A stretch of 64,000 bases of DNA, taken from the NCBI RefSeq assembly GCF_020283565.1, contig NC_060061.1, positions 32,215,362 to 32,279,361 on the forward strand, in the 5' to 3' direction. Below are positions 47,992 to 61,987 of this stretch, one piece after another. The position numbers were made by a program, and so were the translations under genes. Numbering within the stretch: position 1 is the first letter of the stretch; each line of letters begins with the position of its first letter. Under the pieces are notes generated by a model. The model was not told the origin of the DNA, did not search any database, and saw only the letters and a program-made list of their open reading frames with translations. The DNA is from Trifolium pratense. Taxonomy: Eukaryota > Streptophyta > Magnoliopsida > Fabales > Fabaceae.

Positions 47992-50900
47992 ATGGCTGCT
48001 GCAAGAACGAATGCTCAGATTGCGGAGGCTTTGGCCGCACTCACCAACATAGTGGTTAGAGATCATCAACCTGGAAGAGAGGTAGAGATGAGGTTGGAAC
48101 GGTTCATGAAGCAGAAACCGCCAACATTTACCGGAGGTTACAACCCGGATGGAGCTCACAAGTGGCTGGAGGAACTTGAAATAATTTTTGAAGCAATGGA
48201 TTGTTCCGAGGAAGGGAAGACAACCCTTGGGACATATGTGTTGCGCGAGGAAGCGAATGTGTGGTGGAAGAACGCCAAGTTGAGGCTAGGACCCGGTGGT
48301 ATGGCTATACCATGGGCAATGTTTAAAAGAGAATTTTTGGTTAAGTATTTTCCTGTGGATGTGAAGAATAAGAAGGTGGTGGAATTCATGGAGTTGAAAC
48401 AGGGAAATATGACGGTAGCTGACTATGCCGTCAAGTTTGAGACTTTGTGTGCATTTAGCCCGCATTACAACACTATGGAAGCGGAGAACGACAAGTGTGT
48501 GAAGTTTGAAAGCGGTCTACGTCCAGACATTAAGCATATGATTGGATTTTCACAGATAAGGGATTTTGCGACCCTTGTGAACAAGAGTAGGATCTGTGAT
48601 GAAGATGGTATGGCAAAGGTGAACTACTATAAGGTTGTGAACGACCGAAAAGGGAAAGGACAAGAGCGCGGAAAACCTTATGATAACCGCGGTAGGGGTA
48701 ATACAAGTGGTGGTAAGAAGCCGGTGAATGGAAGTTGTTACAAATGTGGAGAGCGGGGTCATATGTCGTATGATTGCCCGAAGAAATTGGACAAGTGTTT
48801 GAATTGTGGGAAGTTAGGCCACAAAACCGAAGTATGTAGGACAAGAGTGTTTTGTTTCAACTGTGGTGAGGAGGGCCACAAGAGTATAATCTGCAAGAAG
48901 CCCAAGAAGGTGATGGGCAAGGTGTTTGCTTTGAGTGGAGAGGATGCTGGCCTTGAGGACAATCTCATTAGAGGTACGTGTTTCATCTATGACACTCCTT
49001 TAATTGCGATTATAGATACGGGAGCGACGCATTCTTTTATTTCTTTGGATTGTGCGAAGCGTCTTAGTATTCCTTTAACGGATATGATGGGTAGGATGGA
49101 AATAGAAACTCCTGCTAATGGTTCAGTGATTACCCGACAAGTATGTCGTAACTGCCCCGTAACCATTTTTGGTAGGCACTTTGGTATGGATTTAGTGTGT
49201 ATTCCACTTAGTGGTATGGATGTGATTTTTGGTATGAATTGGTTAATCTTCAACCGGATTCATATCAACTGTCGTGAGAAGGCCGTTGTTTTTCCGAAGC
49301 CGGAGGAGAACTTGCATTTGATGAGCGGGAAGGAAGTATCGGAAGCGTTGAAAGAACATGCCGAGATGTTCATGATGTTTGCATCATTGAAACTCGAAGG
49401 AGGAGTTAAGATAGAAGAGTTACCGATCGTTTGTGAATTCCCAGATGTGTTTTCGGATGATATATCTGATGTGCCTCCAAAGCGAGAGGTAGAGTTTTCT
49501 ATCGACCTAGTACCTGGAACTAGTCCGATATCGATGGCGCCGTATCGAATGTCAGCGTCTGAGTTGAATGAGTTGAAGAAGCAACTTGAAGAGCTGCTTG
49601 AGAAGAGGTTTGTTCGACCGAGTGTTTCGCCATGGGGAGCGCCGGTATTGCTTGTAAAGAAGAAAGATGGAAGCATGAGATTATGTATAGACTATCGTCA
49701 GTTGAACAAAGTGACGATCAAGAATAAATATCCACTCCCGAGGATAGATGATTTGATGGATCAACTAGTTGGAGCTTGTGTGTTTAGTAAGATAGATTTG
49801 AGATCTGGATACCATCAGATTAGAGTAAAGACGGAAGACATACCTAAGACTGCATTTAGGACGAGGTATGGGCACTACGAGTATTCAGTTATGCCGTTTG
49901 GTGTGACCAATGCACCTGGAGTTTTCATGGAGTATATGAACCGAATTTTCCATTCATTTTTGGATAGATTCGTGGTGGTGTTCATTGACGACATTTTGAT
50001 TTACTCAAAATCCGAGGAAGAGCACGAGGAGCACTTGAGGATTGTTTTACAAGTCTTGAAGGAGAAGAAGTTGTATGCCAAGTTGTCAAAGTGTGAATTT
50101 TGGATGAAAGAGGTGAGTTTCCTGGGGCATATAATTTCAAGTGGAGGAATCGCGGTAGATCCTGCGAAGGTTGACGCTGTGTCACAGTGGGGAACGCCGG
50201 AATCTGTTTCAGAGATTAGAAGTTTTCTTGGTTTAGCCGGTTATTATAGAAGATTCATCGAAGGTTTTTCGAAGTTGGCTTTGCCGTTAACCAGGTTGAC
50301 GAGGAAAGATCAAGCGTTTGTTTGGGACGGTAATTGTGAGGAGAGCTTCCAAGAGCTCAAGAGAAGATTGACTACTGCACCCGTGTTGATTTTACCTGAT
50401 GCCAAAGAGTCGTTCGTCGTGTATTGCGATGCTTCGAAGTTAGGACTTGGTGGAGTGCTTATGCAAGGGGGTAATGTAGTAGCATATGCTTCAAGGCAAC
50501 TGAAGGTTCACGAGAGGAACTATCCAACGCATGATTTGGAGTTAGCCGCAGTGGTGTTTGCTTTGAAAGTGTGGAGACACTACTTGTATGGATCGAGGTT
50601 TGAAGTGTTTAGTGATCACAAGAGTCTGAGATACTTATTCGACCAGAGGGAGTTGAATATGAGGCAACGAAGATGGCTCGAATTCTTAAAGGACTACGAT
50701 TTTGAATTGAGTTATCACCCCGGAAAAGCCAATGTGGTGGCCGATGCATTAAGTAGGAAAACTTTGCATATGTCATCATTGATGGTGAAAGAGTTAGAGT
50801 TGATTGAAGAATTCCGAGACTTGAGTCTTGTGTGCGAGGTTACTTCTACGAGTGTGAAGCTTGGAATGTTAAGATTGACGAATCCTTTTCTTGAAGATAT

Positions 50901-52356
50901 TAAAGAACGTCAGAAATCGGATAAGAGATTGATGGAGAAGATGGTACTCATCAATGAAGGCAAGGAGACCAATATCAAGATTGACGAAAGTGGAGTCATG
51001 AGATTTCACGGAAGAATTTGTGTACCGGATGTACCCGAATTGAAAAGAATGATCATGGAAGAAGGTCACAGAAGTGGTTTGAGTATTCATCCTGGAGTAA
51101 CCAAGATGTATCAGGATTTGAGGAAGTTATTTTGGTGGCCGGGAATGAAGAGGCAAATTTCTGAATTTGTTTATTCATGCTTAACTTGTCAGAAATCGAA
51201 GATTGAGCATCAGAAGCCGTTTGGTTTGTTACAACCAATGTTTATACCCGAATGGAAATGGGATAGCATTGCAATGGATTTTGTGGGAGGTTTACCAAAG
51301 ACCAAGAAAGGTCACGAAGTGATTTGGGTAGTGGTAGATCGTCTGACGAAGTGTGCTCACTTCATTGCTATCAGGAAAGGTACTTTGGTGCCTAAGTTGG
51401 CCGAGATTTATGTGGAGCAGATTGTGAGGCTACATGGTATTCCAACAAGTATTATTTCGGATAGAGATCCGAGATTTAGTTCTAGATTTTGGGAAAGCTT
51501 GCAAGAAGCTTTAGGAACGAAGTTGAGGTTGAGTTCAGCTTATCATCCTCAGACAGATGGTCAGTCGGAGAGAACGATACAATCCTTAGAGGATTTGTTG
51601 AGGGCTTGTGTTTTGGAGCAAAACGTGAATTGGGATTCTTGTTTGCCGTTGGTAGAGTTTACGTACAACAACAGTTACCATTCTAGTATCGGAATGGCAC
51701 CGTTTGAGGCTTTGTATGGGAGAAGGTGTAGGACACCTCTGTGTTGGTATGAAACTGGAGAAGGTGCAATTCTTGGACCAGAGATTGTACAAGAAACAAC
51801 AGAGAAGATTCGGATGATTCGTGAGAAGATGAAAGCGTCTCAGAGTCGACAGAAGAGTTATCATGATAAGAGGAGGAAGGACATTGAATTCCAAGAAGGG
51901 GATCATGTATTCCTACGAGTTAAATCGACTACTGGAGTAGGACGTGCATTGAAGTCAAGGAAGTTAACATCGAGGTTTATTGGGCCGTTTGAGATTTTGA
52001 AGCGAGTTGGGAAGGTTGCGTATAGGATTGCATTACCGCCATCATTGGCGAATTTGCACGACGTTTTTCATGTATCACAGTTGCGCAAGTATGTGTCTGA
52101 TCCGACACACGTGATTGAATCGGACGATGTTCAAGTGAGGGATGACTTGACCATCGAGACTGTGCCTTTGAGAATCGAAGGGAGAGAAGTGAAGAGGTTG
52201 AGAAACAAAGAGATTGCATCCGTGAAAGTCGTGTGGGGAGGACCGGCTGGTGAGAATGCGACGTGGGAGTTGGAAAGCAAGATGAGAGATTCTTATCCCG
52301 ATCTATTTCTAGGTAATTTCGAGGGCGAAATTCTTTTAAGGGGGGTAGGATTGTAA
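47992..52356 (+). CDS. Gypsy Gag-Pol polyprotein with C-terminal chromodomain-like segment
   Basis: The ATG at 47992 ([14 protein letters not shown]) lies about 100 bp inside the primer site and opens a 1454-residue frame. Order: gag domain (about 40-200), three CCHC knuckles (from about 248: [42 protein letters not shown]), aspartic protease (DTGATHS, about 341), reverse transcriptase (about 515-690, catalytic FIDD near 664), RNase H ([11 protein letters not shown] near 813), integrase zinc finger ([11 protein letters not shown] ... CLTCQKSK, about 1030-1065), integrase core starting at MDFVGG, and a tail with VSQLRKYV and [16 protein letters not shown] like a Tekay chromodomain. It makes the proteins for reverse transcription and integration; the chromodomain-like tail may steer insertion to heterochromatin. 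No stop or frameshift was seen. Confidence 0.95.
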   Translation: MAAARTNAQIAEALAALTNIVVRDHQPGREVEMRLERFMKQKPPTFTGGYNPDGAHKWLEELEIIFEAMDCSEEGKTTLGTYVLREEANVWWKNAKLRLGPGGMAIPWAMFKREFLVKYFPVDVKNKKVVEFMELKQGNMTVADYAVKFETLCAFSPHYNTMEAENDKCVKFESGLRPDIKHMIGFSQIRDFATLVNKSRICDEDGMAKVNYYKVVNDRKGKGQERGKPYDNRGRGNTSGGKKPVNGSCYKCGERGHMSYDCPKKLDKCLNCGKLGHKTEVCRTRVFCFNCGEEGHKSIICKKPKKVMGKVFALSGEDAGLEDNLIRGTCFIYDTPLIAIIDTGATHSFISLDCAKRLSIPLTDMMGRMEIETPANGSVITRQVCRNCPVTIFGRHFGMDLVCIPLSGMDVIFGMNWLIFNRIHINCREKAVVFPKPEENLHLMSGKEVSEALKEHAEMFMMFASLKLEGGVKIEELPIVCEFPDVFSDDISDVPPKREVEFSIDLVPGTSPISMAPYRMSASELNELKKQLEELLEKRFVRPSVSPWGAPVLLVKKKDGSMRLCIDYRQLNKVTIKNKYPLPRIDDLMDQLVGACVFSKIDLRSGYHQIRVKTEDIPKTAFRTRYGHYEYSVMPFGVTNAPGVFMEYMNRIFHSFLDRFVVVFIDDILIYSKSEEEHEEHLRIVLQVLKEKKLYAKLSKCEFWMKEVSFLGHIISSGGIAVDPAKVDAVSQWGTPESVSEIRSFLGLAGYYRRFIEGFSKLALPLTRLTRKDQAFVWDGNCEESFQELKRRLTTAPVLILPDAKESFVVYCDASKLGLGGVLMQGGNVVAYASRQLKVHERNYPTHDLELAAVVFALKVWRHYLYGSRFEVFSDHKSLRYLFDQRELNMRQRRWLEFLKDYDFELSYHPGKANVVADALSRKTLHMSSLMVKELELIEEFRDLSLVCEVTSTSVKLGMLRLTNPFLEDIKERQKSDKRLMEKMVLINEGKETNIKIDESGVMRFHGRICVPDVPELKRMIMEEGHRSGLSIHPGVTKMYQDLRKLFWWPGMKRQISEFVYSCLTCQKSKIEHQKPFGLLQPMFIPEWKWDSIAMDFVGGLPKTKKGHEVIWVVVDRLTKCAHFIAIRKGTLVPKLAEIYVEQIVRLHGIPTSIISDRDPRFSSRFWESLQEALGTKLRLSSAYHPQTDGQSERTIQSLEDLLRACVLEQNVNWDSCLPLVEFTYNNSYHSSIGMAPFEALYGRRCRTPLCWYETGEGAILGPEIVQETTEKIRMIREKMKASQSRQKSYHDKRRKDIEFQEGDHVFLRVKSTTGVGRALKSRKLTSRFIGPFEILKRVGKVAYRIALPPSLANLHDVFHVSQLRKYVSDPTHVIESDDVQVRDDLTIETVPLRIEGREVKRLRNKEIASVKVVWGGPAGENATWELESKMRDSYPDLFLGNFEGEILLRGVGL

Positions 52357-54601
52357 CGACCCATTTTTCGTATTCGTATGTTTTATTAAATGTTATTTTA
52401 TTTATTAATTGGCTTTTATTATTTTAGTGAGCGGCGAATAATTATTTAGCCGAACGTAAGTTATTAGGCGCGAGAACCTTGTTTTGGGCTTAGATGGGCG
52501 TGAGAGGCATGGGCCTAAGCCATTTGGGCTTGGTTCATGACAAATGAGAAGTAGTATAAGTATCAAGTCAAACATATGAATAGTTTCACAATTCATTTTC
52601 TTTGAACTTTGAGTGAGTAAGAGCAAGATAGAGCTAAGCTAGGGTTTGATCAAGAGAGAAAGCTTGAGCAAGAGAAGGCTTGAATCATCACCAAACTTAA
52701 GGTAAGAGATTAGAATTCATGATTCTTGAGTGGTAAGGAGAGGGGAGATTGTCTATGTCTCCGTTCCCGAACTCTCCCACTCAATTTCTTTTAGATTTTG
52801 ATTAAGCTTTTGTATGTGAGTATGATGTTCTTCATCATCACTTTGTATGTGTTAATCACTAGCTTGATTCCATGATGAATATGTATGTGTTTGGATCATT
52901 TTTGGAAAATTTATGAAAGTTACTTAAAACTCAAGTAATTGGCTTGATTTTGATTGTTAGAGGTATTTGGATGTTTGGAAGGGATGATTAATGTTCCTTG
53001 ATACCATATATGTTTGAAATGACTGTTTATATGAATTTATAACATGTTTGGATGAATTTTTGAGTTGATTTAAGGTTAAACCGCCTTAGATAACTCAAGA
53101 ACAGATATTCTGTTCTGGTGTGGTTCGCTAAGCGACCAGGAGTTCGCTGTAGCGAACAGGTTCGCTGGATCTCGCCGAAGCTCGCTATGAGCAGGTGGTT
53201 CCCGGGTGTAGTTCGCGTAGGCTCGCTAAGCCTTCGCTCAGCGAATAGTTCGTTGAAGCTCGCCAATGCTCGCCATGAGCAGGTGACTTCCTGGTGTGGT
53301 TCGCCATGTCTCGCTAAGGCTTCGCTTAGCGAAGGCCTCTGTGACAGCAATTCTTGTTGATGTTTGTAAGTGTGGTTAGGCACTTGTAACATGGTTTAAG
53401 AGTATCCTTACATGATTGTTGATACATGTTGATACTGTTAATGCTTATTGTTAATCGTTATATGATTGATAAACGTGTATGCAATAAGTTGTAGCTTAAT
53501 GTGAGCAAATGTTATGTTTTGGCATTAATTTGCAATGTTAAGTGAATGTGTTAGGATTGTGTTCCCGCATTCATAAAAGAGTAGCTTCGAGCTAGAGAAA
53601 TATCATATTGATGATATGTGTAAACATACATGCATTCATGTATATATATGTTGAATTGGAAACTAGGGTTCCAATAGATTTAAATGGATTTTTGAGTCCA
53701 TAAGGAAGCCGAGGATCGGATTAGATGAATCCATAAGATCTAGAGCTGCTATCCAGCAGGATATAAAACTGTTTAACTTATCCATGAGGGATATGAAGGT
53801 TTGGTAAGTTCCGAACAATCCGGCAAGATGTAAAACTGTTTAACTTATCCATGAGGGGTAAAAGGCAATTGGTACCACATGCATTAGTCGTGTCTAGGGA
53901 TGGCATGACATAGAATGATTGGCATTAGATACATTAGGGTAAATGCGCATATATTTGATAAATGGTATGTGACATTATCTGGTTGAACTGTGCTAAACTT
54001 TATTAATTGATAACTGTTTGGTGCGATGTTTTGACGTGAGTTAGAATATGTATGATGTAGTTTGAAAGTGTAAGACCTTTCTTATACTCGTATGATATGC
54101 GGTTATGTTTTCTAACTCTCTGCTTTGTGTTATTTGCTGGACCTTTGGGGGTTCAGATATTCAGGCTGAGGACGGTGCCGACGTTTAGACTGCGGTTTTA
54201 GCGTGGTGTTGAAGTACCTTTTGGTGAGGAGACTTAGAATAGATTACTCCTCTTAGTACTAGCTTTTGACTAGAGTATGTAAATAGTAAATGCTCTGGTA
54301 ATGTAACATCGAGTCGGGGTTTACGCTTGGATTTCATCGTATATCGGTGTTACCTTTTGATATGCTAGTTCTTGTATAAGTGACATCCTTAGGGATGAAT
54401 TTGGCTTATGTATATATATATATATATGTATATATATGCATGCTTGGTTTGATTGGAATCCGCTGTTGCTTTTCATGTTAAATTTCATGATGCTCTGTGT
54501 GTATGCTTGTGTTTTAATTACCGCGTGGCACTCTGCCTTTACACTTGTTGAAAAGTTTTTAAAATTACGTTTTTAAGGGTAGTATGGGTTAGGGTGTTAC
54601 A
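52352..54601 (+). repeat. 3' LTR of the Gypsy element
   Basis: Matches the 5' LTR; the TA run near 54413-54436 is 6 bp longer. Confidence 0.95.
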
Positions 54602-54606
54602 GGGGA

Positions 54607-55404
54607 CAACTTTTTGTCCGGCGGACAAATAAATGAAAATACGCTTTTGTTCAGCAGATAATTGTCCTCTTCCTTCTTGTTATTCTCGAAACTTATCCGT
54701 TCCCTTTTTTCATTGCAATCTTATATGCTACCCAGTGCACTGCAATTCATGTCTATCACTATACACACAAATTCATGCAACAATATTCAAAAGATTAAAA
54801 CTTTATGAAACTTAATTGATATAAAAGCATAAACTGGATAATGGGAAACTCCAAAACCCGTTTAAAAACATAATCAAAACCAAACATCAAACAAACGAGA
54901 AAAATCCTTGACCCAACTTTTCCAATATCTTTAAACCAACGCAACCTGAGTAAGTGGACGCGATAGCAAAGAGGAAGAAAGTGAGCGAGAGCTTGAGATT
55001 ACGAGGGAGGAAAGGGTATTACAATAAATTTTGTATTTTTTTCTTGTCCTGTGCACTAATCATCAAACAGAGTACAATATAAAAAATTGTCCTGTAACTC
55101 AGTCACTTATCCAGTACTGTTCTGTCTAGTAACTATTCTTTTACAGATCAAACGCACCCAGAATGTCATACAATTCGGACGAGCTTGTGACACAACTTTT
55201 TGGATTAGAACAACGCCTAGGTCAAGTTTAAAGGCACCAATCTTAGACATATAATAATTTCCATCAAAATTTGGAAGAGCAAAAGATGGTGTTTCAATCA
55301 CAACTCTCGTCAAAAAAATCGTAACTTAAGTTTGTCTAATTGTATACAAATAGTTTGGGTTGGGTTGTGTTGCGGTTATTCATACAAAGATTTTTTTCTT
55401 TAGA
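54607..55404. other. Non-coding flank of the Gypsy element
   Basis: GGACAACTTTTTGTCC-like palindromic sequence lies at both edges of the Gypsy insertion, suggesting insertion into an older repeat. No gene seen. Confidence 0.4.
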
Positions 55405-55686
55405 GGGGTAATCTTGACAAAAAAAATATTCTTTTTATTAAATCATTTTTTTAATAAAAAAACGTTTTTTATTCTTGAAAAAAAAAATAAAAAACAAAAA
55501 ATCTCAATTATTAGAGAGATTTGATTGGTTAAAAAACGTTTTAAATTGGTAAATGAATTATTTTAAATTCATAGAACATTTTAAATTGTGAGAGAACATT
55601 TAAAAAAATTTTGTTTTTTTTTTCAAGAATAAAAAACATTTTTTTTTAAATGATTTAATAAAAAAAAAATTTGGTCAAGATTACCC
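55405..55686. mobile_element. Fold-back MITE, AT-rich
   Basis: The left arm, starting GGGGTAATCTTGAC, and the right arm, ending GTCAAGATTACCC, are inverted repeats about 85 bp long, with [23 protein letters not shown] sequence. No target duplication is evident and there is no coding capacity. It lies a few bases from Mutator-like element 2. Confidence 0.7.
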
Positions 55687-55701
55687 GCTCACCTCCCTTT
55701 C

Positions 55702-57387
55702 GGCAAAAGTTAATATGCATAAGGGGATGTTTATGCATGGTGCATAAGCCCAGAATTTCTCGCGCGCCCCCCAGAAATTTCTCGCACGCCCCCCCCCCAG
55801 CCCCCCCAAAGGCTCGCTATCCCCACCCCCTTTCTGCTGATGCACACGTTTTGTTTTTATTTTTAGCCTACTAGGCCTGAAAGCCCATATTGCTACGCGC
55901 GCCCCCAATTGCTACGCGCCCCCCCATTTTCTAGCCCCCCAATTTCTAGCGCACCCCCAGGTTTTTTTTTTTTTTTTTTTTAGATTTCTAGGCGCACCCC
56001 TCAGAATCAAATTTGAACGGCAATGAAGAACGTATGAATTAGAATCGAATTGGGTAGCTTGGTTTTTCTTTTTGTGATGAGGTTTTTTTTAGTGATAAAA
56101 TATTTGTGTTTTTGCTGAATGGAGACAAAGTAGAGTGATTAATTTTTTTATTTTTTTTTTATAATTGTTGAGTGATTATTGGTTAGAGAATCTTGAGATG
56201 TTAATTTGGTTCAGTAATAGTAATAATAATGAAGGAATATTATTTCAATAATACAATAAATTCAATATTAAAAACACAATATTGATTTCAATAAACACAT
56301 AAAACCATTTTATAATACAAATGGTTTCACTTTTTAACTCTCTGAAACCATTTAACCAGCATAATGGTTTCCAGGATTTTTAAAACCATAAAAACACAAT
56401 ATTGATTTCAATAAACACATAAAACCATTTTATAATACAAATGGTTTCACTTTTTAACTCTCTGAAACCATTTAATCAGCATAATGGTTTCCAGGATTTT
56501 TAAAACCATAAAAACACAATATTGATTTCAATAAACACATAAAACCATTTTATAATACAAATGGTTTCACTTTTTAACTCTCTGAAACCATTTAACCAGC
56601 ATAATGGTTTCCAGGATTTTTAAAACCATAAAAACACAATATTGATTTCAATAAACACATAAAACCATTTTATAATACAAATGGTTTAACTTTTTAACTC
56701 TCTGAAACCATTTAACCAACACAATGGTTTCCAGAATAATTGTAACGAAAATTCACTGTTCATCTTCTCTTACGCGAAACAGTGAAAACGTGATCACTGT
56801 TCATCCGCGATCACTGTTCATCTTCTTCACCTTCTCTCACGAACTCACACATTCTCTCACGAACTCCGATTCCAATTCATCTCAGAAATTGCAAAACTCC
56901 GATTCCGATTCCGATTCATCTCAGAAATTGCAATTCGTTCTCGTTTTCGTTCGATTCAAGAGAATCGATTTGTAAGATTCCGATTGGAAAACGAAGATAG
57001 CGAGAGCGAAGAAGATTGAAGAGCTTGCAGCGGTTACATCGATGATGGTTTGACATGATTTTAGTTTAAAACTAACTACTAAAATAATTAACCATACATA
57101 ATACTCTGAAATTTATCCCTAATCAATAAAATAAAATAAAATTCAATCAATCAAAATTAAAAGCGTGATAAAAAAAATTTGAGGGGTGCGCTAGAAATCT
57201 AAAAAAAAAAAAAAAACCTGGGGGGTGCGCTAGAAATTGGGGGGCTGGAAATTGGGGGGCTAGAAAATGGGGGGGGCGCGTAGCAATTGGGGGCTAGAAA
57301 ATGGGGGGGGGCGCGTAGCAGTTGGGGGACGCGCATAGCAATTATGCATGGTGCATAAGCTTGGGCTTATGCACCTTAACCGGACCC
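55702..57387. mobile_element. Mutator-like element 2 (1686 bp) with 9-bp target duplication
   Basis: Flanked by CTCCCTTTC on both sides (55693-55701, 57388-57396). The left end GGCAAAAGTTAATATGCATA and the right end read inward (GGGTCCGGTTAAGGTGCATA) are inverted repeats. Arms carry tip hairpins (GGTGCATAAGC 57350-57360 / GCTTATGCACC 57365-57375) and continue into C-rich (left) and G-rich (right) GCGCGCCCCCC blocks. The interior has four 120-bp repeats with the GAAACCATT / AATGGTTTC hairpin motif, and a segment with CACTGTTCATC repeats. No transposase. Confidence 0.85.
56271..56740. repeat. Four-copy 120-bp tandem repeat with hairpin motifs
   Basis: Copies start at 56271, 56391, 56511 and 56631; the last is slightly short. 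Each holds two hairpins: AAACCATTT ... AAATGGTTT, and GAAACCATTTAACCAG with CATAATGGTTTC. Copies 1-3 differ by about one base; copy 4 has a few changes. Confidence 0.92.
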
Positions 57388-57714
57388 CTCCCTTTCCTCC
57401 TCTCCATCTACTTCGAACCAAACACACCCTAAACCACTTAAACTTAATTACATTCCTCTTGGACATTAATTAATTTTTTTTTTTGGGCGATAATAATAGT
57501 GTTTGATATCATATAGGATTCACATTTTAACAGTATAAAATTATAGAATGTTTAGTAAAAAAAAAGAAAAGAAAAACAAGATGAAGATTATAGAGGTTGT
57601 GTGATTGATGGTACTTGTTGTTGCAAAGGGGTAAATTTGTAAAAGAACATCAAAACAACGAGAAGTAGTGTATGTTAAGAAATACCGGGAGGTCCAGATA
57701 GTAATATTTTAGTA

Positions 57715-57813
57715 AGCCCAATAAGCTTAAACCTCACTGTCGAATTTGCACCCAAACAAAAACCCGAAAGCCTCAAAGAAAGACTATATATACACATAAT
57801 CGTTTTAGGGTTT
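57715..57813 (+). promoter_or_regulatory. RPL10 promoter elements
   Basis: AGCCCA (57715-57720, complement of the TGGGCY site II motif), a TATA box CTATATATA (57783-57791), and a telo-box TTAGGGTTT (57805-57813), just before the ATG at 57860. Site II plus telo-box is the known pairing in plant ribosomal-protein promoters and links transcription to cell growth. A second AGCCTC/CCCAATAAGC stretch nearby is uncertain. Confidence 0.65.
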
Positions 57814-57859
57814 GGGTCTCGGTTCCTGGGTCATACGCGCTGCTCGAAGACTCGCAGCT

Positions 57860-59212
<1,353 letters not shown>

Positions 59213-60739
59213 GTGGTCTGTTATTTGGAAACAATTGTCTTTCATCAGAATAGTTTTGGATGATTAATTTTAAGTTTCTTTTTGTTTTGTCTGTAATATT
59301 AAACCATGTGAGATTGTTTCCGGTTTTGCGAATTACTTTGAATGAATGGTTTTTAATTGTTTTAATCTGTTGCCTTTGATAGGTGTTTGTTTGTCGTTTG
59401 ATGATGGTTGTTAAGTTGCTTCTTTGTTGTTCAGCTAACTTTGAGCTAGGCATATATCTGTTTAATCTTCCTTTTACACCTTGAAATTTTAACCATATAT
59501 AAAGAGGTGGCCAATTCCAGTTAACGTGCTGGTCTTGGTTGTTTGTGATGTATCAAAAAAAGCATACAATTGAGTCCAGGGTTTCAAGAAAATGTTATTT
59601 TGAATAGTTTTTAGGTGACCCGATTGTAAAAACCTACCCAAAGCCTTCTCCTTTAGGCAAGCTGGTGACCCAGCCGAGACATCAACAAGGATGTCAAATT
59701 TTCGTAAAGCCTAGATCACGTTACTGAAAGTCTGAAACCCTTCTTTCTTCATCATCTCCCTCACTAACCTCTATTGTATGTAATTACAGCAATTTATCAT
59801 CTTAAATGTGAGAAAATAATTTTGATAGTTATAACATTCAGCTAAGTAAGAGGCTCTTACTAAGAGCCATCAAAATTTAGGTAGGAGATTAATTGATAAG
59901 TTTTGTAGGATCTTTCAAACTCGTCATGCATTAATTTAGTTCTCAGGGCATCAGAGTATCTCAGTTGAATTGAAAACGAACTTTGAACTATTGTCTTACA
60001 AGCATCAATTTAGTTCTTATGTTATGGACTCTCCTATTGTATTTGAACTATTTCTAAAGTATATAAAACTTATCAATCCTTATTATATTTGACAGCTTAA
60101 AAAAAATTTGACAAAAAAAGAGACTACTTATTATATTTACTTTAGAGATTTTTAAATTGAAAAGAGAGTAATAATTTAAAGATTAAAATTGATAGTTTAT
60201 TCTTGTGTGCCTCCTGTTAACACCATCTTTGTGACATTTTCATCATTGTTCCTCAATTAGACTGCGGAGAAATATTCTCTACATTTTATTTTTCCATGTT
60301 CTAGATTTGACCGAACTCTCTTTTCACTGAAGATGATCCAGTTTTAATATTTAGTGACATGCTAACATTAGACGTTAGGCACTTTAGAATCTTTAATCGA
60401 CGAAGTTAGCTACAAATTCATATATGCCACAGAAATAGCTACATAAGTCAAGGCTGGCGACGAAATTTAAGAAACGGTGGATCAAAATGAGATGATAACT
60501 TTTTGGAAGATCAAAAGCAAATTTCACAATATTTTGAGGACATGAAGACATACTCAGTTTTAATCATTGAAATTGTTAAGTTTTTAGCTTGGTCTTGATT
60601 TGAAACAATTTTTTTTTATTTGAAACAATCATTGAAATACTTTTTTTTCGTTTGATTTTCTCCATTGAAATATTCAACTACTCATTTTAATGTTTCTTGA
60701 TATTCATTTTATGCGTTTTGTATTGTTCATATCATGTAT
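59213..60739. other. RPL10 3' UTR and non-coding spacer
   Basis: The first 200-300 bp would be 3' UTR. Beyond it I see only AT-rich DNA without a supportable gene or element. Confidence 0.5.
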
Positions 60740-60903
60740 TATTATTATTATTATTTTTTTTTGGCACCACAAGTTGAATCTGGTTCGGGGGTCAGTTCTG
60801 GCATCAAGTGGTTCCAGCCCCTTCCGATCGCAGTTGCGGGGAATCGAACCGTGGTCCTCCATACCAAGTTCAACGCCAATCACCACTGAACCAACTAACG
60901 ATT
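60740..60903 (-). mobile_element. tRNA-derived SINE
   Basis: The minus strand starts near GTTAGTTGGTTCAGTGG (box A) and continues to a good box B (GGTTCGATTCC), a tRNA-unrelated body, and a tail of T/A-rich AATAAT repeats (plus strand 60738-60752). The order and length fit plant SINEs. Target duplication not established. Confidence 0.7.
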
Positions 60904-61368
60904 GATTATTGTTTTGGTGTCCTTTGTAATTTTTTTCCTTAGCATTTATTTCTTGTGATTTGGATCAATTTTGTTAAATATATTTCTTCTTTTAATTTTT
61001 TAGGTTGATTTATTGATTTTCATTTGGGTTAAGATGAAAAAAAAAAACTCATATTTTTATAAAATCACATGTTTCACAAAAATCACGAGTTTTAGTTAAA
61101 ATAAAAAACAATATATTGATCTAATTGACAAAATAAACATATTAACCACATATTTGATAGAATTGGAAAAATAAATAGATTAACCACATATTGTTTCATT
61201 TTTGAGATAACCAAAACAAATTATAAAGACCTAAAATCGATTTTTTTGCATGTTGAAGCTCTATGGGAAGACCGACTCTAGGTACACATAAAGACCAAGC
61301 TAAACCAATTTCATATCGAAAACAGAGAAATTCCTATCGAGAAGACTAAGTCGGGACAAGCTCTTACT

Positions 61369-61640
61369 TAGGGTGTGTTTGGTTGTGAGAAGAAACTGAA
61401 AAGAGAGAAATAAGTGAGAAAGAATATGAAGAGAGAGAGAGATTGATGAGAAATATAGGTGATTTGATGTATTGTTTGGTATAAGAGAAATATATAAGAA
61501 ATAGAGAAGAGAGAAATGTTGATTACATTTAAAAATACTAAAATACCCCTAATTGAAAAACCTTTTATCAAAGTTAATTTAATTTTTAATTTATTCAATT
61601 ATTGTAGTTTAACTAATTAATTAAAATAGTAACACACAAA
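61369..61640. other. Possible GGGTGTGTTTGG-type MITE
   Basis: Starts GGGTGTGTTTGGTTG, a start often seen in plant MITEs, and is GA-rich. The right end (CACACAAACCC) is only weakly inverted to it, so this is a tentative call. Confidence 0.3.
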
Positions 61641-61697
61641 CCCACCGCCATTAGTGCTACCCATTCCACCTCCATGTATTTATTACTAGTATTAATA

Positions 61698-61985
61698 CTC
61701 CCTCCGGTCCTTATTATAAGGAACAATTTGGAAAAAACACACATACCAAGAAATCTTATCTTTCTTAATAAAAATTCTAAAATTTTACAATCTATTCCAA
61801 AACTAACCTTGGTGTATTAATTTATCCTTAGGGAATATATCACTCTAATTAATGCATAACTTTGGAATGGATACAATTTAATAAGGGTAAAAATGGAATT
61901 GTAAGAATAAATTTAATGATTGTTTCTTATAAAAAGGACCAAATTTTTTTTCCAAATTGTTCCTTATGAAAAGGACCGGAGGGAG
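61698..61985. mobile_element. Stowaway MITE (288 bp)
   Basis: Ends CTCCCTCCGGTCCTTAT and, from the right, CTCCCTCCGGTCCTTTT, flanked by TA on both sides (61696-61697, 61986-61987). CTCCCTCC termini with a TA duplication are the defining traits of Stowaway (Tc1/mariner) elements. A detached GGAGGGAGTA end also lies near 13375. Confidence 0.93.
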
Positions 61986-61987
61986 TA

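Larger units (their letters stand above)
45625..54601 (+). mobile_element. Intact Ty3/Gypsy chromovirus (Tekay-like)
   Basis: 8977 bp with LTRs at 45625-47868 (2244 bp) and 52352-54601 (2250 bp), and target duplication GGGGA (45620-45624, 54602-54606). The LTRs differ by a 6-bp TA-repeat change and a couple of substitutions that I saw, so insertion is recent. A primer site (TGGTATCAGAGC) starts at 47873 and a purine tract (TTTTAAGGGGGGTAGGA) abuts the 3' LTR. There is a single uninterrupted gag-pol frame. This copy looks structurally complete. Confidence 0.95.
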
